Below are positions 9,380 through 17,900 of a DNA stretch of 64,000 nt, piece by piece. Below the pieces are notes generated by a model. It saw only the letters and a list, made by a program, of their open reading frames with translations, searched no databases and was not told the origin of the DNA. How positions within the stretch are numbered: position 1 is the first letter of the stretch; each line of letters starts with the position of its first letter. A program made the translations under genes and the position numbers. This DNA comes from Rhodospirillales bacterium (GTDB taxonomy: Bacteria > Pseudomonadota > Alphaproteobacteria > JAJFIK01), in assembly GCA_021775005.1 (NCBI GenBank), contig JAJFIK010000045.1, positions 18,360-82,359 of the forward strand, in the 5' to 3' direction.

Positions 9380-10093
9380 TCATTCATCTTTTTTGTCCCT
9401 TTGATAGGCTGCCCAGAGGTCAGGGCGGCGTTCCCGGGTTGTTGCTTCTGCTTCTGCTTTCCGCCAGGCGGCAACTTTGCCGTGATGCCCTGACATGAGA
9501 ACCTCTGGGATCTCGCGCCCCTCCCAAACTTGCGGTCTGGTATAATGCGGGTACTCAAGAAGTCCGTTCTCAAAACTCTCTTCGGCCCTACTGGCCTCTG
9601 CGCCCATGACACCCGGCAATAGCCGAACACATGCATCAAGGAGCGCCAATGCCGCAGGCTCACCGCCCGACAGCACAAAATCTCCGAGGCTAATTTCCTC
9701 CAGCGCGTGCGCCTCAATCACACGTTGGTCGATGCCTTCAAACCGGCCGCAGAGAATAACTGCGCCTGGCCCCGCTGCTAACTGCCCAACGCGATATTGC
9801 GTCAGAGGGCGCCCGCGCGGCGTTAGATAAATCGCCGGTCGCGCATCGCCTTTGGGCATTGCCGCCTCAAGCGCGGGGGCCAATACATCGGCCCTCAGCA
9901 CCATACCGGGGCCGCCCCCAGCGGGGGTATCGTCCACAGCGCGGTGCTTATGACGCGAAAAGTCCCGGATGTCGAGAGCGTCCAGGCTCCAAACCCCGTC
10001 CCCAAGCGCTTTTCCTGCCAAAGAGCAGCCCAAAGGCCCCGGAAACATCTCCGGGAACAAGGTCAGGATACTGGCCGCCCAAGGGGTCGTCAT
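9380..10093 (-). CDS. trmD: tRNA (guanine-37-N1)-methyltransferase
   Basis: TrmD methylates G37 next to the anticodon with SAM, protecting reading frame. The 237-residue protein shows [12 protein letters not shown] at the N-terminus, [14 protein letters not shown], the trefoil-knot SAM site [14 protein letters not shown] and [17 protein letters not shown], and the C-terminal [14 protein letters not shown]. It starts 9 bases after rimM ends. A short extra tail after the conserved C-terminus ([17 protein letters not shown]) is normal in alphaproteobacteria. Confidence 0.97.
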   Translation of the reverse strand: MTTPWAASILTLFPEMFPGPLGCSLAGKALGDGVWSLDALDIRDFSRHKHRAVDDTPAGGGPGMVLRADVLAPALEAAMPKGDARPAIYLTPRGRPLTQYRVGQLAAGPGAVILCGRFEGIDQRVIEAHALEEISLGDFVLSGGEPAALALLDACVRLLPGVMGAEASRAEESFENGLLEYPHYTRPQVWEGREIPEVLMSGHHGKVAAWRKAEAEATTRERRPDLWAAYQRDKKDE

Positions 10094-10102
10094 ATTCAGC
10101 CT

Positions 10103-10669
10103 TTACCTTTTTTGGCCCTTTTGGCCCGTCTTGGCCGTTTTAGCCTCATCCTGGCCATCGTCCGGCGTGCCGCCTTTATCCCAAAGACCAAGCGGCGGGT
10201 TCACTTCCAAGCGGCCAGCCGCCAAATCCAACACCGGAACGGCTTCTTTGGTGAACGGCAACAGCACCGTTCCTTTGGCAGCGGTCAAAGCAATCTCGAG
10301 TAAGTCGCTGGCGCCAAAGTTTTGCACCGCCGTCACCTTACCAATGACCCCATCATCGCCGCGCACCACATCAAGGCCGATCAAATCCGCGTGGAAGAAT
10401 TCGTCTTCTTCCACTGCGCCCAATTGATCGCGGTCGACGTAAAGGCCGATGCCTTTCAGCGCTTCGGCACCATTGCGATCATTGACCCCTTTGAGCTTTG
10501 CCGCAAAGCCGCCCTTCACAGGCGAAAGCCGATTGATCACAACTTTGACCGCCCCGTCTTCACTTTGCAGCGGGCCATAATTGGCGATGGCCTCTGGGGA
10601 CTGGGTGAACGATTTCAGGATCACCTCCCCCTTAAGGCCGCGCGCACCGGTGATGGCGCCAAGCAGCAC
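10103..10669 (-). CDS. rimM: 16S rRNA processing protein
   Basis: RimM is the 30S maturation factor that binds ribosomal protein S19. The protein has a RimM N-domain (LLGAITGARGLKGEV) and a PRC-barrel domain (EDEFFHADLIGLDV...LLPFTKEAVPVLDLAAGRLEV), followed by a Lys/Gly-rich tail. The GTG at 10669 gives 188 residues but places the start immediately at the first beta strand. The frame is open upstream to a CTG at 10690 (reading [13 protein letters not shown]), overlapping the rpsP stop, and that longer form looks more like usual RimM starts. The start is therefore uncertain. Confidence 0.93.
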   Translation of the reverse strand: MLLGAITGARGLKGEVILKSFTQSPEAIANYGPLQSEDGAVKVVINRLSPVKGGFAAKLKGVNDRNGAEALKGIGLYVDRDQLGAVEEDEFFHADLIGLDVVRGDDGVIGKVTAVQNFGASDLLEIALTAAKGTVLLPFTKEAVPVLDLAAGRLEVNPPLGLWDKGGTPDDGQDEAKTAKTGQKGQKR

Positions 10670-10682
10670 AAGACGGCTCTGC

Positions 10683-11168
10683 TTACTCAGTTTTGGCCTC
10701 TTCTGCTTCCTTAGGGGCTTCTTCCGCAGCCGCCTCTTCTTTAGGAGCTTCTGCTTCTTCGGCTACGGCCTCTTCAGCGGGCGCTTCTTCTACTGCTTCT
10801 TCTTTGGGCGCTTCAGCAGCAGCCTTAGCGGCTTCTGCTTTCTCACGCTGTTCTTCCAGACGCTCCACGGCTTTGGTGCCGGGCTTGCCCTTATTGGGGT
10901 TGTTGCCGTGCTTCCATTCCACTAATCCCTCAGTCGAGAGGAACCGCGCCACGCGATCAGTTGGCTTGGCACCAACAGAGAGCCAATATTTTGCGCGCTC
11001 AGCATCAAAGCCCAAACGCTTTTTGTCGTCTTTGGGAAGCATCGGGTTGAAGTGGCCAATTTTTTCCTTAAAGCGGCCATCGCGCGGTGAGCGGCTGTCT
11101 GCAATAACAATATTATAATACGGGCGTTTCTTGGTGCCGCCGCGAGCCAGTCTGATTTTCAAAGCCAT
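10683..11168 (-). CDS. rpsP: 30S ribosomal protein S16 with long acidic C-terminal tail
   Basis: The first about 85 residues are bS16: [37 protein letters not shown] and the [12 protein letters not shown] segment. The protein continues to 161 residues with a tail of almost pure Ala, Glu, Lys and Pro (about residues 100-161) that is acidic, low-complexity and probably disordered. Tails of this type occur on S16 in some alphaproteobacteria, but this one nearly doubles the protein. The gene lies 57 bases after ffh and overlaps the candidate upstream start of rimM. Confidence 0.95.
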   Translation of the reverse strand: MALKIRLARGGTKKRPYYNIVIADSRSPRDGRFKEKIGHFNPMLPKDDKKRLGFDAERAKYWLSVGAKPTDRVARFLSTEGLVEWKHGNNPNKGKPGTKAVERLEEQREKAEAAKAAAEAPKEEAVEEAPAEEAVAEEAEAPKEEAAAEEAPKEAEEAKTE

Positions 11169-11225
11169 GTTTTTAGTCTTTCTTGCTTGTTGAATAGGTC
11201 CGCCATGTGGCGGGGTTTCATTGAA

Positions 11226-12725
11226 TTACTTCTTACGCTTTTTCTTTGAGCCGCCGCGCGGGCCCGGCATGCCGGGCATCCCCAACCCTGGTAAGCCCAT
11301 ACCCGGAGGCACGCCTGCGCCCATGCCGGGGGGTTGGCCGGGGAGACCCGGTGCCGCTGAGGGTAATTCCCCCGCTGGCATCTCATCCAACTGCGCGCCG
11401 GGGTCGCCAAACATTTGTTTCATGCCGCCCTTGCCCACCTTCTTCATCATGTCGGCCATCTGGCGATGCATTTTGAGGAGCTTGTTGATCTCAGGCACGG
11501 CCGTCCCCGACCCCGCCGCCACACGGCGCTTGCGCGAGGCATTGAGCAGTTTGGGATCGCGGCGCTCTTTTTTGGTCATGGACGAAATGATCGCTTCTTG
11601 ATGCTTGAAGACATCTTCGTCGATATTGGCGTGCTGGATTTGCTTGCCCATTTTGCCCATGCCCGGCAGCATGCCCATGAGGCCTTGAATGCCGCCCATG
11701 CGTTTCATCTGGCGCAGTTGTTCGGCGAGATCATCAAGATCAAACTCGCCCTTGCGCATTTTTTTGGCGATTTTTTCCGCTTGCGCCTGATCGATGGTGT
11801 CAGCGGCTTTTTCCACCAGGCTGACCACGTCGCCCATGCCGAGGATACGCCCGGCGATGCGCTCTGGATGGAAATCCTCAAGGGCATCCATCTTTTCGCC
11901 GACGCCCAGCAGCTTGATAGGCTTGCCGGTAACCGCGCGCATGGAAAGGGCTGCGCCGCCGCGCCCGTCGCCATCGATGCGCGTGAGCACCACGCCGCTG
12001 ATGTCGAGCCGCCCGCCAAAGGACTGCGCCACATTCACAGCGTCTTGCCCGGTGAGGCTATCCACCACCAGCAGCGTTTCTGATGGCGAAGCGGCATTAT
12101 AAATCTCGCCCACCTCATGCATCAGCGCTTCATCAACATGAGTGCGCCCGGCGGTATCAAGGATCAGCACATCAAAGCCGCCAAGACGGGCCGCTTCTAT
12201 GGCGCGGGCGGCAATGCTAACCGGGTTTTGGCCTTCGATAATGGGCAGGGTGGCGACGCTTACTTGTTCACCAAGGATCTTCAGCTGCTCCATCGCGGCC
12301 GGACGACGCGTATCAAGCGAGGCCATCAAGACTTTCTTCTTCTGGCGGTCTTGCAGGCGCTTGGCAATTTTCGCCGTTGTGGTGGTTTTACCGGAGCCCT
12401 GCAGGCCCACCATCATGATGATGGCAGGGGGGGCGTGATCCACATTGAGCGGCGCAGGGTCGCGGCCCAGCGTCTCCACAAGTTCGTCATGGACAATCTT
12501 GACCACTTGCTGACCGGGGGTGACGGAACGCACCACATCCTGGCCCACCGCTTTGACGCGAACGCGCTCAATAAAGTCTTTGGCCACAGGCAAAGCGACA
12601 TCGGCTTCAAGCAGCGCCACGCGCACTTCGCGCAGGGCTTCCACCACATCGCTGTCGGTGAGTGCACCGCGGCCCCGGAGGCCGTCAAAAACTTTGCCTA
12701 AGCGATCACTTAACGTGTCGAACAT
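11226..12725 (-). CDS. ffh: Signal recognition particle protein, GTPase
   Basis: Ffh with 4.5S RNA targets nascent inner-membrane proteins to FtsY (encoded at 23899). I start it at ATG 12725 (MFDTLSDRLGKVFDGLRGRG), giving 499 residues; the open frame extends upstream but that part is not conserved. The N domain is followed by the G domain, with P-loop GLQGSGKT at residues 107-114, DTAGR and the TRIDGDGRGGAAL segment. The methionine-rich M domain (MKRMGGIQGLMGMLPGMGKM, GSGTAVPEINKLLKMHRQM) binds the RNA. A Gly/Pro/Met-rich tail ends in KKKRKK. It is the first gene of the ffh-rplS block. No 4.5S RNA gene was recognised in the window. Confidence 0.97.
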   Translation of the reverse strand: MFDTLSDRLGKVFDGLRGRGALTDSDVVEALREVRVALLEADVALPVAKDFIERVRVKAVGQDVVRSVTPGQQVVKIVHDELVETLGRDPAPLNVDHAPPAIIMMVGLQGSGKTTTTAKIAKRLQDRQKKKVLMASLDTRRPAAMEQLKILGEQVSVATLPIIEGQNPVSIAARAIEAARLGGFDVLILDTAGRTHVDEALMHEVGEIYNAASPSETLLVVDSLTGQDAVNVAQSFGGRLDISGVVLTRIDGDGRGGAALSMRAVTGKPIKLLGVGEKMDALEDFHPERIAGRILGMGDVVSLVEKAADTIDQAQAEKIAKKMRKGEFDLDDLAEQLRQMKRMGGIQGLMGMLPGMGKMGKQIQHANIDEDVFKHQEAIISSMTKKERRDPKLLNASRKRRVAAGSGTAVPEINKLLKMHRQMADMMKKVGKGGMKQMFGDPGAQLDEMPAGELPSAAPGLPGQPPGMGAGVPPGMGLPGLGMPGMPGPRGGSKKKRKK

Positions 12726-13081
12726 GCGCCGTCCCGGCCTTTCGCCATAACCCAAAGCCCAAACGAGGTTCGCACCCACGGGCGATACTCGCTGGTGGGT
12801 GGCGATCCTCTGATCCTCAGAGGACCGGACGGGTCTGGGCCTGTCCGTAATTTCGGCGGTTATGAGGGAGGGGCAGAGAGAAGTCAAGAATGGGCTGCCA
12901 GGCCGGACAATGGGGCGCAGCGGCGGGGATAACCTTGCCTGCGGGAAAATTCTTTGCCAGCCCGCCCAACACCTTGGCAATCCCCAAGCCACCAAGGCTG
13001 CTGGGTAAGTTGCGTGAGGTCTTTTATACTCTCAAAACGGGCTTATCTAAGGAGGGATGAAACCTGAACTTGGAGCTACAT
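12726..13081. other. Upstream region of ffh and left edge of accessory island
   Basis: This 356-base gap separates divergent ffh and the island gene at 13082. It contains a perfect 7-bp inverted repeat CCTCTGA-TCC-TCAGAGG at 12807-12823, in the presumed 5' leader or promoter of ffh. A TATACT hexamer at about 13026-13031 could be a -10 box for the island operon, but no good -35 is spaced from it. A strong Shine-Dalgarno-like AAGGAGGG at 13049-13056 abuts an ATG at 13057 that opens only a 12-codon frame. No longer gene is evident. Confidence 0.4.
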
Positions 13082-13675
13082 ATGACCCTCTATAGAGGCG
13101 ACACTTTGCACGAAGCCATGCCCAAAGCTGTGTGGGGCGAAAACTATGAGACCAAAAAGGGCGGCCCAAAGTCGCGCACTGGAAAGTTCGGCAGCAAGCC
13201 CTCCGCCAGTAAGATATTTAACGGCCGAGCCTCTGGGTCATTAGATCAAGCGGTTCGTGCCGCTGTGAGGTCCGTGCGAAATGTTGAACGAAATTCCGGT
13301 CGCGGGTCCGAGAGCCACGGCACGATCATTTATAGAAACCTCATTGGCAGGTACACTTGGCAATTACCAAATGATAGTGCCGGAGACACACGCGGGATTG
13401 CTTTTGCCGATGGCTTTTCGCAGGCATTGGCTTACGTAAAGGGACAAGGGTTTGCTGGGCAACGACCATTTGAAGCAAGCCAAATGGCCCGAAGCCGCAT
13501 GCCGCCCAGTTCGTTTAGAACGGTGATCTCACGCCTCGCTGGTCGAATGGATAACTCCGAATTCAAAGGGTATTGGGTTACTCATAGTACTAACCATGCC
13601 GCAAACCGAAGCGATCGGTTTCCAGCTAGCGTTTTTGAAGTTTCGGCCGGTGGAACCGTCAGATTGTGGGGATGA
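13082..13675 (+). CDS. Unknown protein with shared island leader; first gene of a four-gene unit
   Basis: This is a 197-residue protein I do not recognise. The start ATG 13082 is chosen because GGAG stands six bases before it; an in-frame TTG at 13070 is possible. The N-terminus MTLYRGDTLHEAMPKAVWGE matches the leader of the proteins at 17246 and 21157 (pattern G-x-T-x-x-E-A-x-x-K-A-V). After it comes a basic, Ser/Gly/Lys-rich linker (residues about 20-50), then a globular-looking body. The C-terminus (about residues 160-197: GYWVTHSTNHAANRS...GGTVRLWG) has a His/Asn-rich segment. There is no signal peptide and no membrane helix. The local G+C is visibly lower than in the housekeeping genes. 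The downstream gene starts four bases after the stop. A role as a delivered or toxin-like protein is only a guess. Confidence 0.7.
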   Translation: MTLYRGDTLHEAMPKAVWGENYETKKGGPKSRTGKFGSKPSASKIFNGRASGSLDQAVRAAVRSVRNVERNSGRGSESHGTIIYRNLIGRYTWQLPNDSAGDTRGIAFADGFSQALAYVKGQGFAGQRPFEASQMARSRMPPSSFRTVISRLAGRMDNSEFKGYWVTHSTNHAANRSDRFPASVFEVSAGGTVRLWG

Positions 13676-13678
13676 GAG

Positions 13679-14098
13679 ATGAAATACAGTTTTGTAGTCA
13701 GCACGCTCGCGCTCGCCATTAGCCTACTTGCTGCGGGCTACGTCTGGCAGACTGAAACCAAACAACCACCATTGTATTCGACGGTTGTTGACTTTGTCGC
13801 GCACGGGCGAGCCTATGATGGAGATCGCACCGCCGTTTTTGGCTTCGCGACATTTGCGCCCTTCGCTGAATTCAGCGCGCTGTACATGAATTGTGACGCG
13901 CTGCTTAACCAAGAACGTGGCCAAGCAGTAAGATTGGTCCTCCTACGAGATCAATTCTCATATGACTTTCTTGAGAGCTTGAACGGAAAGTATGTCCTGG
14001 TGTCCGGCACCTATGAACATCCACTCACGCTCGCGGATATTGAGGTCATCGAGATTCCAGAAATCGAGTTTGGGCGCCCGACATGCTTCGATGAATAG
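13679..14098 (+). CDS. Membrane-anchored or secreted small protein of unknown function
   Basis: The product has 139 residues. An N-terminal hydrophobic segment (residues about 4-22, MKYSFVVSTLALAISLLAAG) is either a signal peptide or an anchor; there is no clear cleavage site. The rest is predicted periplasmic and reads like a small beta-rich, possibly OB-like fold (for example NGKYVLVSGTYEH), with Cys residues in MNCDALL and PTCFDE that could form a disulfide. It follows the leader protein by 3 bases and is therefore a likely functional partner. In a toxin-antitoxin or effector-immunity reading this would be a candidate immunity protein, but nothing in the sequence proves that. Confidence 0.65.
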   Translation: MKYSFVVSTLALAISLLAAGYVWQTETKQPPLYSTVVDFVAHGRAYDGDRTAVFGFATFAPFAEFSALYMNCDALLNQERGQAVRLVLLRDQFSYDFLESLNGKYVLVSGTYEHPLTLADIEVIEIPEIEFGRPTCFDE

Positions 14099-14115
14099 GA
14101 CGGGATGAAACGGTT

Positions 14116-14301
14116 GTGGATGCGATTGGGGTTGATACGAGCGTTTTCACATTGCTGGATTTGGAGCAATTGGATTCTGCCGCAATTATTGCAGCGGCAC
14201 CCTGCGAGCAACTGGCAGAGGACATCTCCCAGGTGGACCCGGCGCTATCGCCAAGCGATGTCGTGCCGGCCATGCCGGCCCTATTGGCTTGTCGTCCATG
14301 A
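14116..14301 (+). CDS. Small hypothetical protein
   Basis: The GTG 14116 frame gives 61 residues (MDAIGVDTSVFTLLDLEQLD...), acidic, with two cysteines (APCEQL and LLACRP). It is supported by position: it sits 17 bases after the previous gene and its TGA stop overlaps the ATG of the next gene (ATGA at 14298-14301). An alternative frame from ATG 14105 (67 codons) gives a Trp/Arg-rich sequence that looks like a shadow. The ribosome-binding site is weak, so this could also be the remnant of a longer gene. Confidence 0.4.
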   Translation: MDAIGVDTSVFTLLDLEQLDSAAIIAAAPCEQLAEDISQVDPALSPSDVVPAMPALLACRP

Positions 14302-14708
14302 CTTTTGAGGAGATGCCTGAAGAGGAATGGAGCCAGATCCCCGATATCCTCTACGCCACTTGGCTTGAAAGCGTTGAAGAGAGGTGCCTCATCAAAGCCC
14401 AAGCAGTTGCCCGGTTTTCGGAGGCGCTCAGTGAGGATGATCAAAACAGCAACAGCTTTGAAGTTCTGCATCGCATTGCGATTCGGAGGACGCAATACGG
14501 CGTTCCATTTGCGGACCATGTTATATACAACGACATCATGGTTGCAGCACTTAGTGATCATTGCGACCGGAGGCAGGAAGCGCGGGGCTTTCTGTCTAGA
14601 TATTGGATCGACAACCACGGAGCTGATCTCGCAATAGCAGAAGTTCAAATCGTCACATCAGTCGATGGCCTTACCATTCGTGACCTGGAATTCATTTCCT
14701 TGCGCTAG
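14298..14708 (+). CDS. Hypothetical acidic protein, last gene of island unit A
   Basis: This is a 136-residue soluble protein of no recognised family (MTFEEMPEEEWSQIPDILYATW...). It is acidic in its first half and ends in VDGLTIRDLEFISLR. The ATG overlaps the stop of the small gene before it, which implies translational coupling; an in-frame TTG at 14289 could add three residues. There is no signal peptide or membrane segment, and cysteines are at ERC and DHC. It ends 17 bases before the end of the convergent minus-strand gene 14726-16096. Confidence 0.6.
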   Translation: MTFEEMPEEEWSQIPDILYATWLESVEERCLIKAQAVARFSEALSEDDQNSNSFEVLHRIAIRRTQYGVPFADHVIYNDIMVAALSDHCDRRQEARGFLSRYWIDNHGADLAIAEVQIVTSVDGLTIRDLEFISLR

Positions 14709-14725
14709 ACTTTTCGGCGCGGGCA

Positions 14726-16096
14726 CTATTCTGCAACGACCTCTGCACCTGAATCAGACTCTGCTTCTGTATTTGGCCCTGGCTCGCTTTCCGCAACTAC
14801 TTCTGCATCCACTTCGGTAGCGACTGCATCGCCGGCTCCATCGGTTGCACCCAGCGCATCATCCTGGCCAATATCCTCACCAATGATCTCGTCACCGATT
14901 TGCGCGCCCGGCTTTGTGGGGGCGGGTATGGGCGCCCCATTGGGGTCTTCCAAACGACAGTGAAAGCCGCCAGCACCTGGGTCTTGCGGTAAATAGGCCT
15001 GGATGAGGTCGAACTCACCCTTTTCAACCGCTTCCAGCGCCGCTGCAATGCGCTCACTGGCGGCCGCATCAAGGTCGTGATGATCCTCAGTCGCCTCGGT
15101 TTCGGCCTCAGTTTCGGCAAACGCCGCTGTGGCGCGCGACCAGAACAGCGCCGCTTCCGGGCTGGCCTCGATAAATTCCCCATCGCTGTAGAGCGCCACC
15201 AACCGATGGCCAGACCCTTCATGCCTGCGGCCCACAAGCAATTCAGCCCAAGTCGCGGCACTGTTTGCCATTTGTGTGGCGCGGGCATTGGGAAGTCGTC
15301 GCTCACACGCGGTGGCATATCGCCCGCGGCCCATTCTGAGCTCAAGATCAACCTGCTGGCTCAAGGCTTCGTTCGCAATATCGCCGTCATCACCGGTGAA
15401 GTAGATCGAATACAGATTATCAGCGAAACCAAACGCCGCTTCAATTTGATCTGCGTCGCTCAGCCCATAGACAACTTCCGCTGCAGTTTGGGCCAGCATC
15501 AATTGGCGCGCCGCGCATTCCCACTCACGTGCTTCCCATGCGGATGAGACATATGCCGCATCGTCCAAGTGCGCCGCGATTTGATTGAGCATGCTGTAGA
15601 GGGTGCTCTGTTCATAGGTGGCCCCATCGCACCGTAGATTGTGGGCCGTAAGTCGCAGCCAAAACAACCACGGATACGCGACGCCCAGTTCATCTAGCGA
15701 GTCCCATTCGGTCGAGCCGTAGTTCGAATTGACAAGACGCGTAAGCCAGCCTTGGGGGGCGTTGCCATAGAACGTGTCATATCCATAGCTCGCCGATTCC
15801 ACGGCATACCCAAGATACTCGGCCTCCGTGTCTGGGGCGCTCAACTTACATGGCGGGTCCGCAAGAAACGCCGCAGAGGCCGCAAGAGAGTCTTCATCGC
15901 CCTCATAATTCAAATTCGAGATCACCGAATAAGCGAGATCGCATTCCCCGACCTCCAAAAGGTCAGCCGACGCTTGGCGCCAATCCAGTTCCAACCGCGG
16001 CAGAGGCCAAAATGCCCACGCAATTGCAACGCTTGCCGCCACAGCCAATGCACCGCATGCAGCCAAGAGACCAAGTATCAATCGCACCCAAGCCAT
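14726..16096 (-). CDS. Membrane-anchored protein with Sel1-like segment and acidic tail
   Basis: The product has 456 residues from ATG 16096, preceded at seven bases by a G-run; in-frame starts at 16114 and GTG 16129 are alternatives. One hydrophobic helix at residues about 4-26 anchors or exports it. The start of the exported part (DWRQASADLLEVGECDLAYS) matches the same place in the lipoprotein at 17901 by a W...L-x-E-x-G-x-C pattern. The body is alpha-helical, Ala- and Trp-rich. A segment near residue 320 (ALYSDGEFIEASPEAALFW) looks like one Sel1 repeat, a fold used for protein-protein contacts. The last about 70 residues are Asp/Glu/Ala-rich low complexity. It converges on the four-gene unit from 13082. 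Function is unknown; a periplasmic scaffold is possible. Confidence 0.65.
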   Translation of the reverse strand: MAWVRLILGLLAACGALAVAASVAIAWAFWPLPRLELDWRQASADLLEVGECDLAYSVISNLNYEGDEDSLAASAAFLADPPCKLSAPDTEAEYLGYAVESASYGYDTFYGNAPQGWLTRLVNSNYGSTEWDSLDELGVAYPWLFWLRLTAHNLRCDGATYEQSTLYSMLNQIAAHLDDAAYVSSAWEAREWECAARQLMLAQTAAEVVYGLSDADQIEAAFGFADNLYSIYFTGDDGDIANEALSQQVDLELRMGRGRYATACERRLPNARATQMANSAATWAELLVGRRHEGSGHRLVALYSDGEFIEASPEAALFWSRATAAFAETEAETEATEDHHDLDAAASERIAAALEAVEKGEFDLIQAYLPQDPGAGGFHCRLEDPNGAPIPAPTKPGAQIGDEIIGEDIGQDDALGATDGAGDAVATEVDAEVVAESEPGPNTEAESDSGAEVVAE

Positions 16097-16279
16097 CGCA
16101 CACCCCCATCCCATAACCCGTCTGTTCACTTATTGTTCTAGTCGCAAACATAGTATAATGGCAGTGTACACGCAAGAGCTGGTTGCCCGGCACGCCCTAT
16201 GCGACGCAGACGAAAAATGTTAGGTGCTGTGCCGCTTTGGGGCGCGAAGTGCCTCTTAATCCTGGCTGATGAGTGAAAA

Positions 16280-17143
16280 ATGAACCGGCAAGAACGGCGT
16301 AAAGCTGAAAAAGAATGGGCTCAAAACAACAAAGAGCTCGACTGGAAACGCGGCGTGAATGAAGAATTCAATGCCGCCAAGGAAATGCATCAGCAAGGCC
16401 GCCTGGCCGAGGCGGAGGCCGCCTATAAGGCCGTCCTCAAAAAAGTGCCGGGACAGCCGGATGTCTTGTTTGCCTTGGCCATGCTCGCCAATCAGTTGGA
16501 GCAATTAGGTGAGACGGAACATTATCTTCGTCTGTCGCTCGCCTCAGAAGCCAAGCAACCGCACGTGTTGCAAGAACTTGGCGCGCTGCTTCACAAGACC
16601 AAACGCTTTGCTGCGGCTGAGGAATGTTTCCGCGACGGGCTGAAGCTCAAGCCGGACTCCGGGAGCCTTTGGTTCAATTTGGGCATCAGCCAAATGCAGC
16701 AAGGCAAGCTTGACGATGCCATTGAGGCCTTCGACGAGACCTTGAAGTACGAAAAAGACTTTGCCATGGGGGTTTATTACATTGGGCGGTGTCAAGCGGC
16801 CAAAGGCGATCATGAATTGGCCCTCGCCAAGTTTCGCGAGGCCCTCAAGATTATGCCCGAGGCCTATCCCCCAAGTCTCGACATCGCCACTTCCCTGGGC
16901 AAGCTAGAGCGCTGGGATGAAGCGCTTGAGGCTGCGCAAGCCGTCAACGATCAGCACCCCGGTGTTGCCGAGGCCATGTATGTGCTGGGCTGGGCGCAAG
17001 AGGGCGGCGGCAACGATGAAGATGCGGCTGAAACCTATCGCGATATCCTCGATCGGGAGCCCGGTCACACCCAAGCGCAACAAAGTCTCGCGCGGCTGAC
17101 CGGGGAAGATCCAAGCGGCGCAGGCGGCGGCGCGGCGGCTTAA
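16280..17143 (+). CDS. Tetratricopeptide repeat protein
   Basis: A 287-residue soluble protein built from consecutive TPR helices (about residues 28-270). Examples are AEAEAAYKAVLKKVPGQPDVL, DAIEAFDETLKYEKDFAMG and DAAETYRDILDREPGHTQAQ. It starts MNRQERRKAEKEW, a basic N-terminus seen in other alphaproteobacterial TPR proteins, and ends in a Gly/Ala tail. TPRs act as protein-binding scaffolds; the partner is unknown. A TATAAT hexamer at 16154-16159, about 120 bases upstream, is a candidate -10 box. Base composition is closer to the housekeeping genes than to the leader proteins around it. Confidence 0.85.
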   Translation: MNRQERRKAEKEWAQNNKELDWKRGVNEEFNAAKEMHQQGRLAEAEAAYKAVLKKVPGQPDVLFALAMLANQLEQLGETEHYLRLSLASEAKQPHVLQELGALLHKTKRFAAAEECFRDGLKLKPDSGSLWFNLGISQMQQGKLDDAIEAFDETLKYEKDFAMGVYYIGRCQAAKGDHELALAKFREALKIMPEAYPPSLDIATSLGKLERWDEALEAAQAVNDQHPGVAEAMYVLGWAQEGGGNDEDAAETYRDILDREPGHTQAQQSLARLTGEDPSGAGGGAAA

Positions 17144-17245
17144 GGCGGCGACCTGCTCTCAGAAATCAATCCCCCTTTAATTCCCACTCTCTGAGGTGGG
17201 CGCAAAATGCTTCCTGGACCACAACCCCCCAGGAGGCATTCCCCC

Positions 17246-17896
17246 ATGATCTACAAAGGCAGAACAACCCGCGAAGCCATCGCCAAGGCCGTGCGAGCGG
17301 GGCGGAGCAAACAAACAACTTCACAGAATACATGCACAAGCCTGGAGCGTCAGCTTCAGGATGCGCTCCGCGAGGTGCGGCGGCGTGCAAGCGAGTTCGA
17401 GCGATTGATTGAACGCGCGAGAGACGCGATCGCTGAGTTGGGGCAAAGTCAACGCGACAGCGACGCTGCTCAGAAAATCGCTGATCACATTGCTCTTGTG
17501 GATTCATATGCATTGGGGCCGGGAACTATCCATTCAATCATGAGGGCAAGTGATCCTGGCCGGTTTCGCCCGCGGGCGAATCGCAATTGGTATACCGAAA
17601 CCATAGGCGTTCTTGAGGGAATCGTGTTCCCCGACCGGCGGGCAAGGTTTGCAAGGCAAGTTCTCGGCCGGTCTGAAGGGCGGTTGGAAACATTTCATAA
17701 TGAATCAATTATCGCGAGGCGTGCTCTCAATGTGGCGCGAGACCGCGCGGTGGATATCGGTACGCGCTTACTGGCATGCCAAATACTGAACGAACAACCC
17801 GATCCCGAACTTCCCGCGCATTCGGTGCCAAGCATATTCGATGTTCCCAGATCAGCAATTGGTGGGCCGGAGCGATCTCGACCTAAGAAGAAATAG
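17246..17896 (+). CDS. Unknown protein with shared island leader and coiled-coil segment
   Basis: The protein has 216 residues from ATG 17246, with AGGAGG nine bases upstream. The leader MIYKGRTTREAIAKAVRAG is nearly the same as that of the protein at 21157 (GxTTREAIxKAVxxGR) and related to that at 13082. A short Ser/Thr/Gln linker leads to C-T-S-L-E and a heptad-like helix (about residues 32-78) that parallels the 21157 protein. The body after residue about 85 is different, Arg-rich, and ends in a basic GGPERSRPKKK tail. No signal peptide or membrane helix is present. The stop lies 4 bases from the stop of the convergent lipoprotein gene. I do not recognise the family. Confidence 0.7.
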   Translation: MIYKGRTTREAIAKAVRAGRSKQTTSQNTCTSLERQLQDALREVRRRASEFERLIERARDAIAELGQSQRDSDAAQKIADHIALVDSYALGPGTIHSIMRASDPGRFRPRANRNWYTETIGVLEGIVFPDRRARFARQVLGRSEGRLETFHNESIIARRALNVARDRAVDIGTRLLACQILNEQPDPELPAHSVPSIFDVPRSAIGGPERSRPKKK

Positions 17897-17900
17897 AATC

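Noticed and set aside
12726..13081. 4.5S RNA gene next to ffh
   Set aside because: I looked for the conserved apical loop and asymmetric-loop sequence of SRP RNA and did not find it.
13057..13095. 12-codon peptide frame following AAGGAGGG
   Set aside because: The ATG directly abuts the Shine-Dalgarno with no spacing and overlaps the next start; a functional leader peptide is not supported.
14105..14308. 67-codon frame MKRLWMRLGLIR...
   Set aside because: It overlaps the 14116 frame, is Trp/Arg-rich in a way typical of shadow frames, and does not couple to the next gene as the 14116 frame does.
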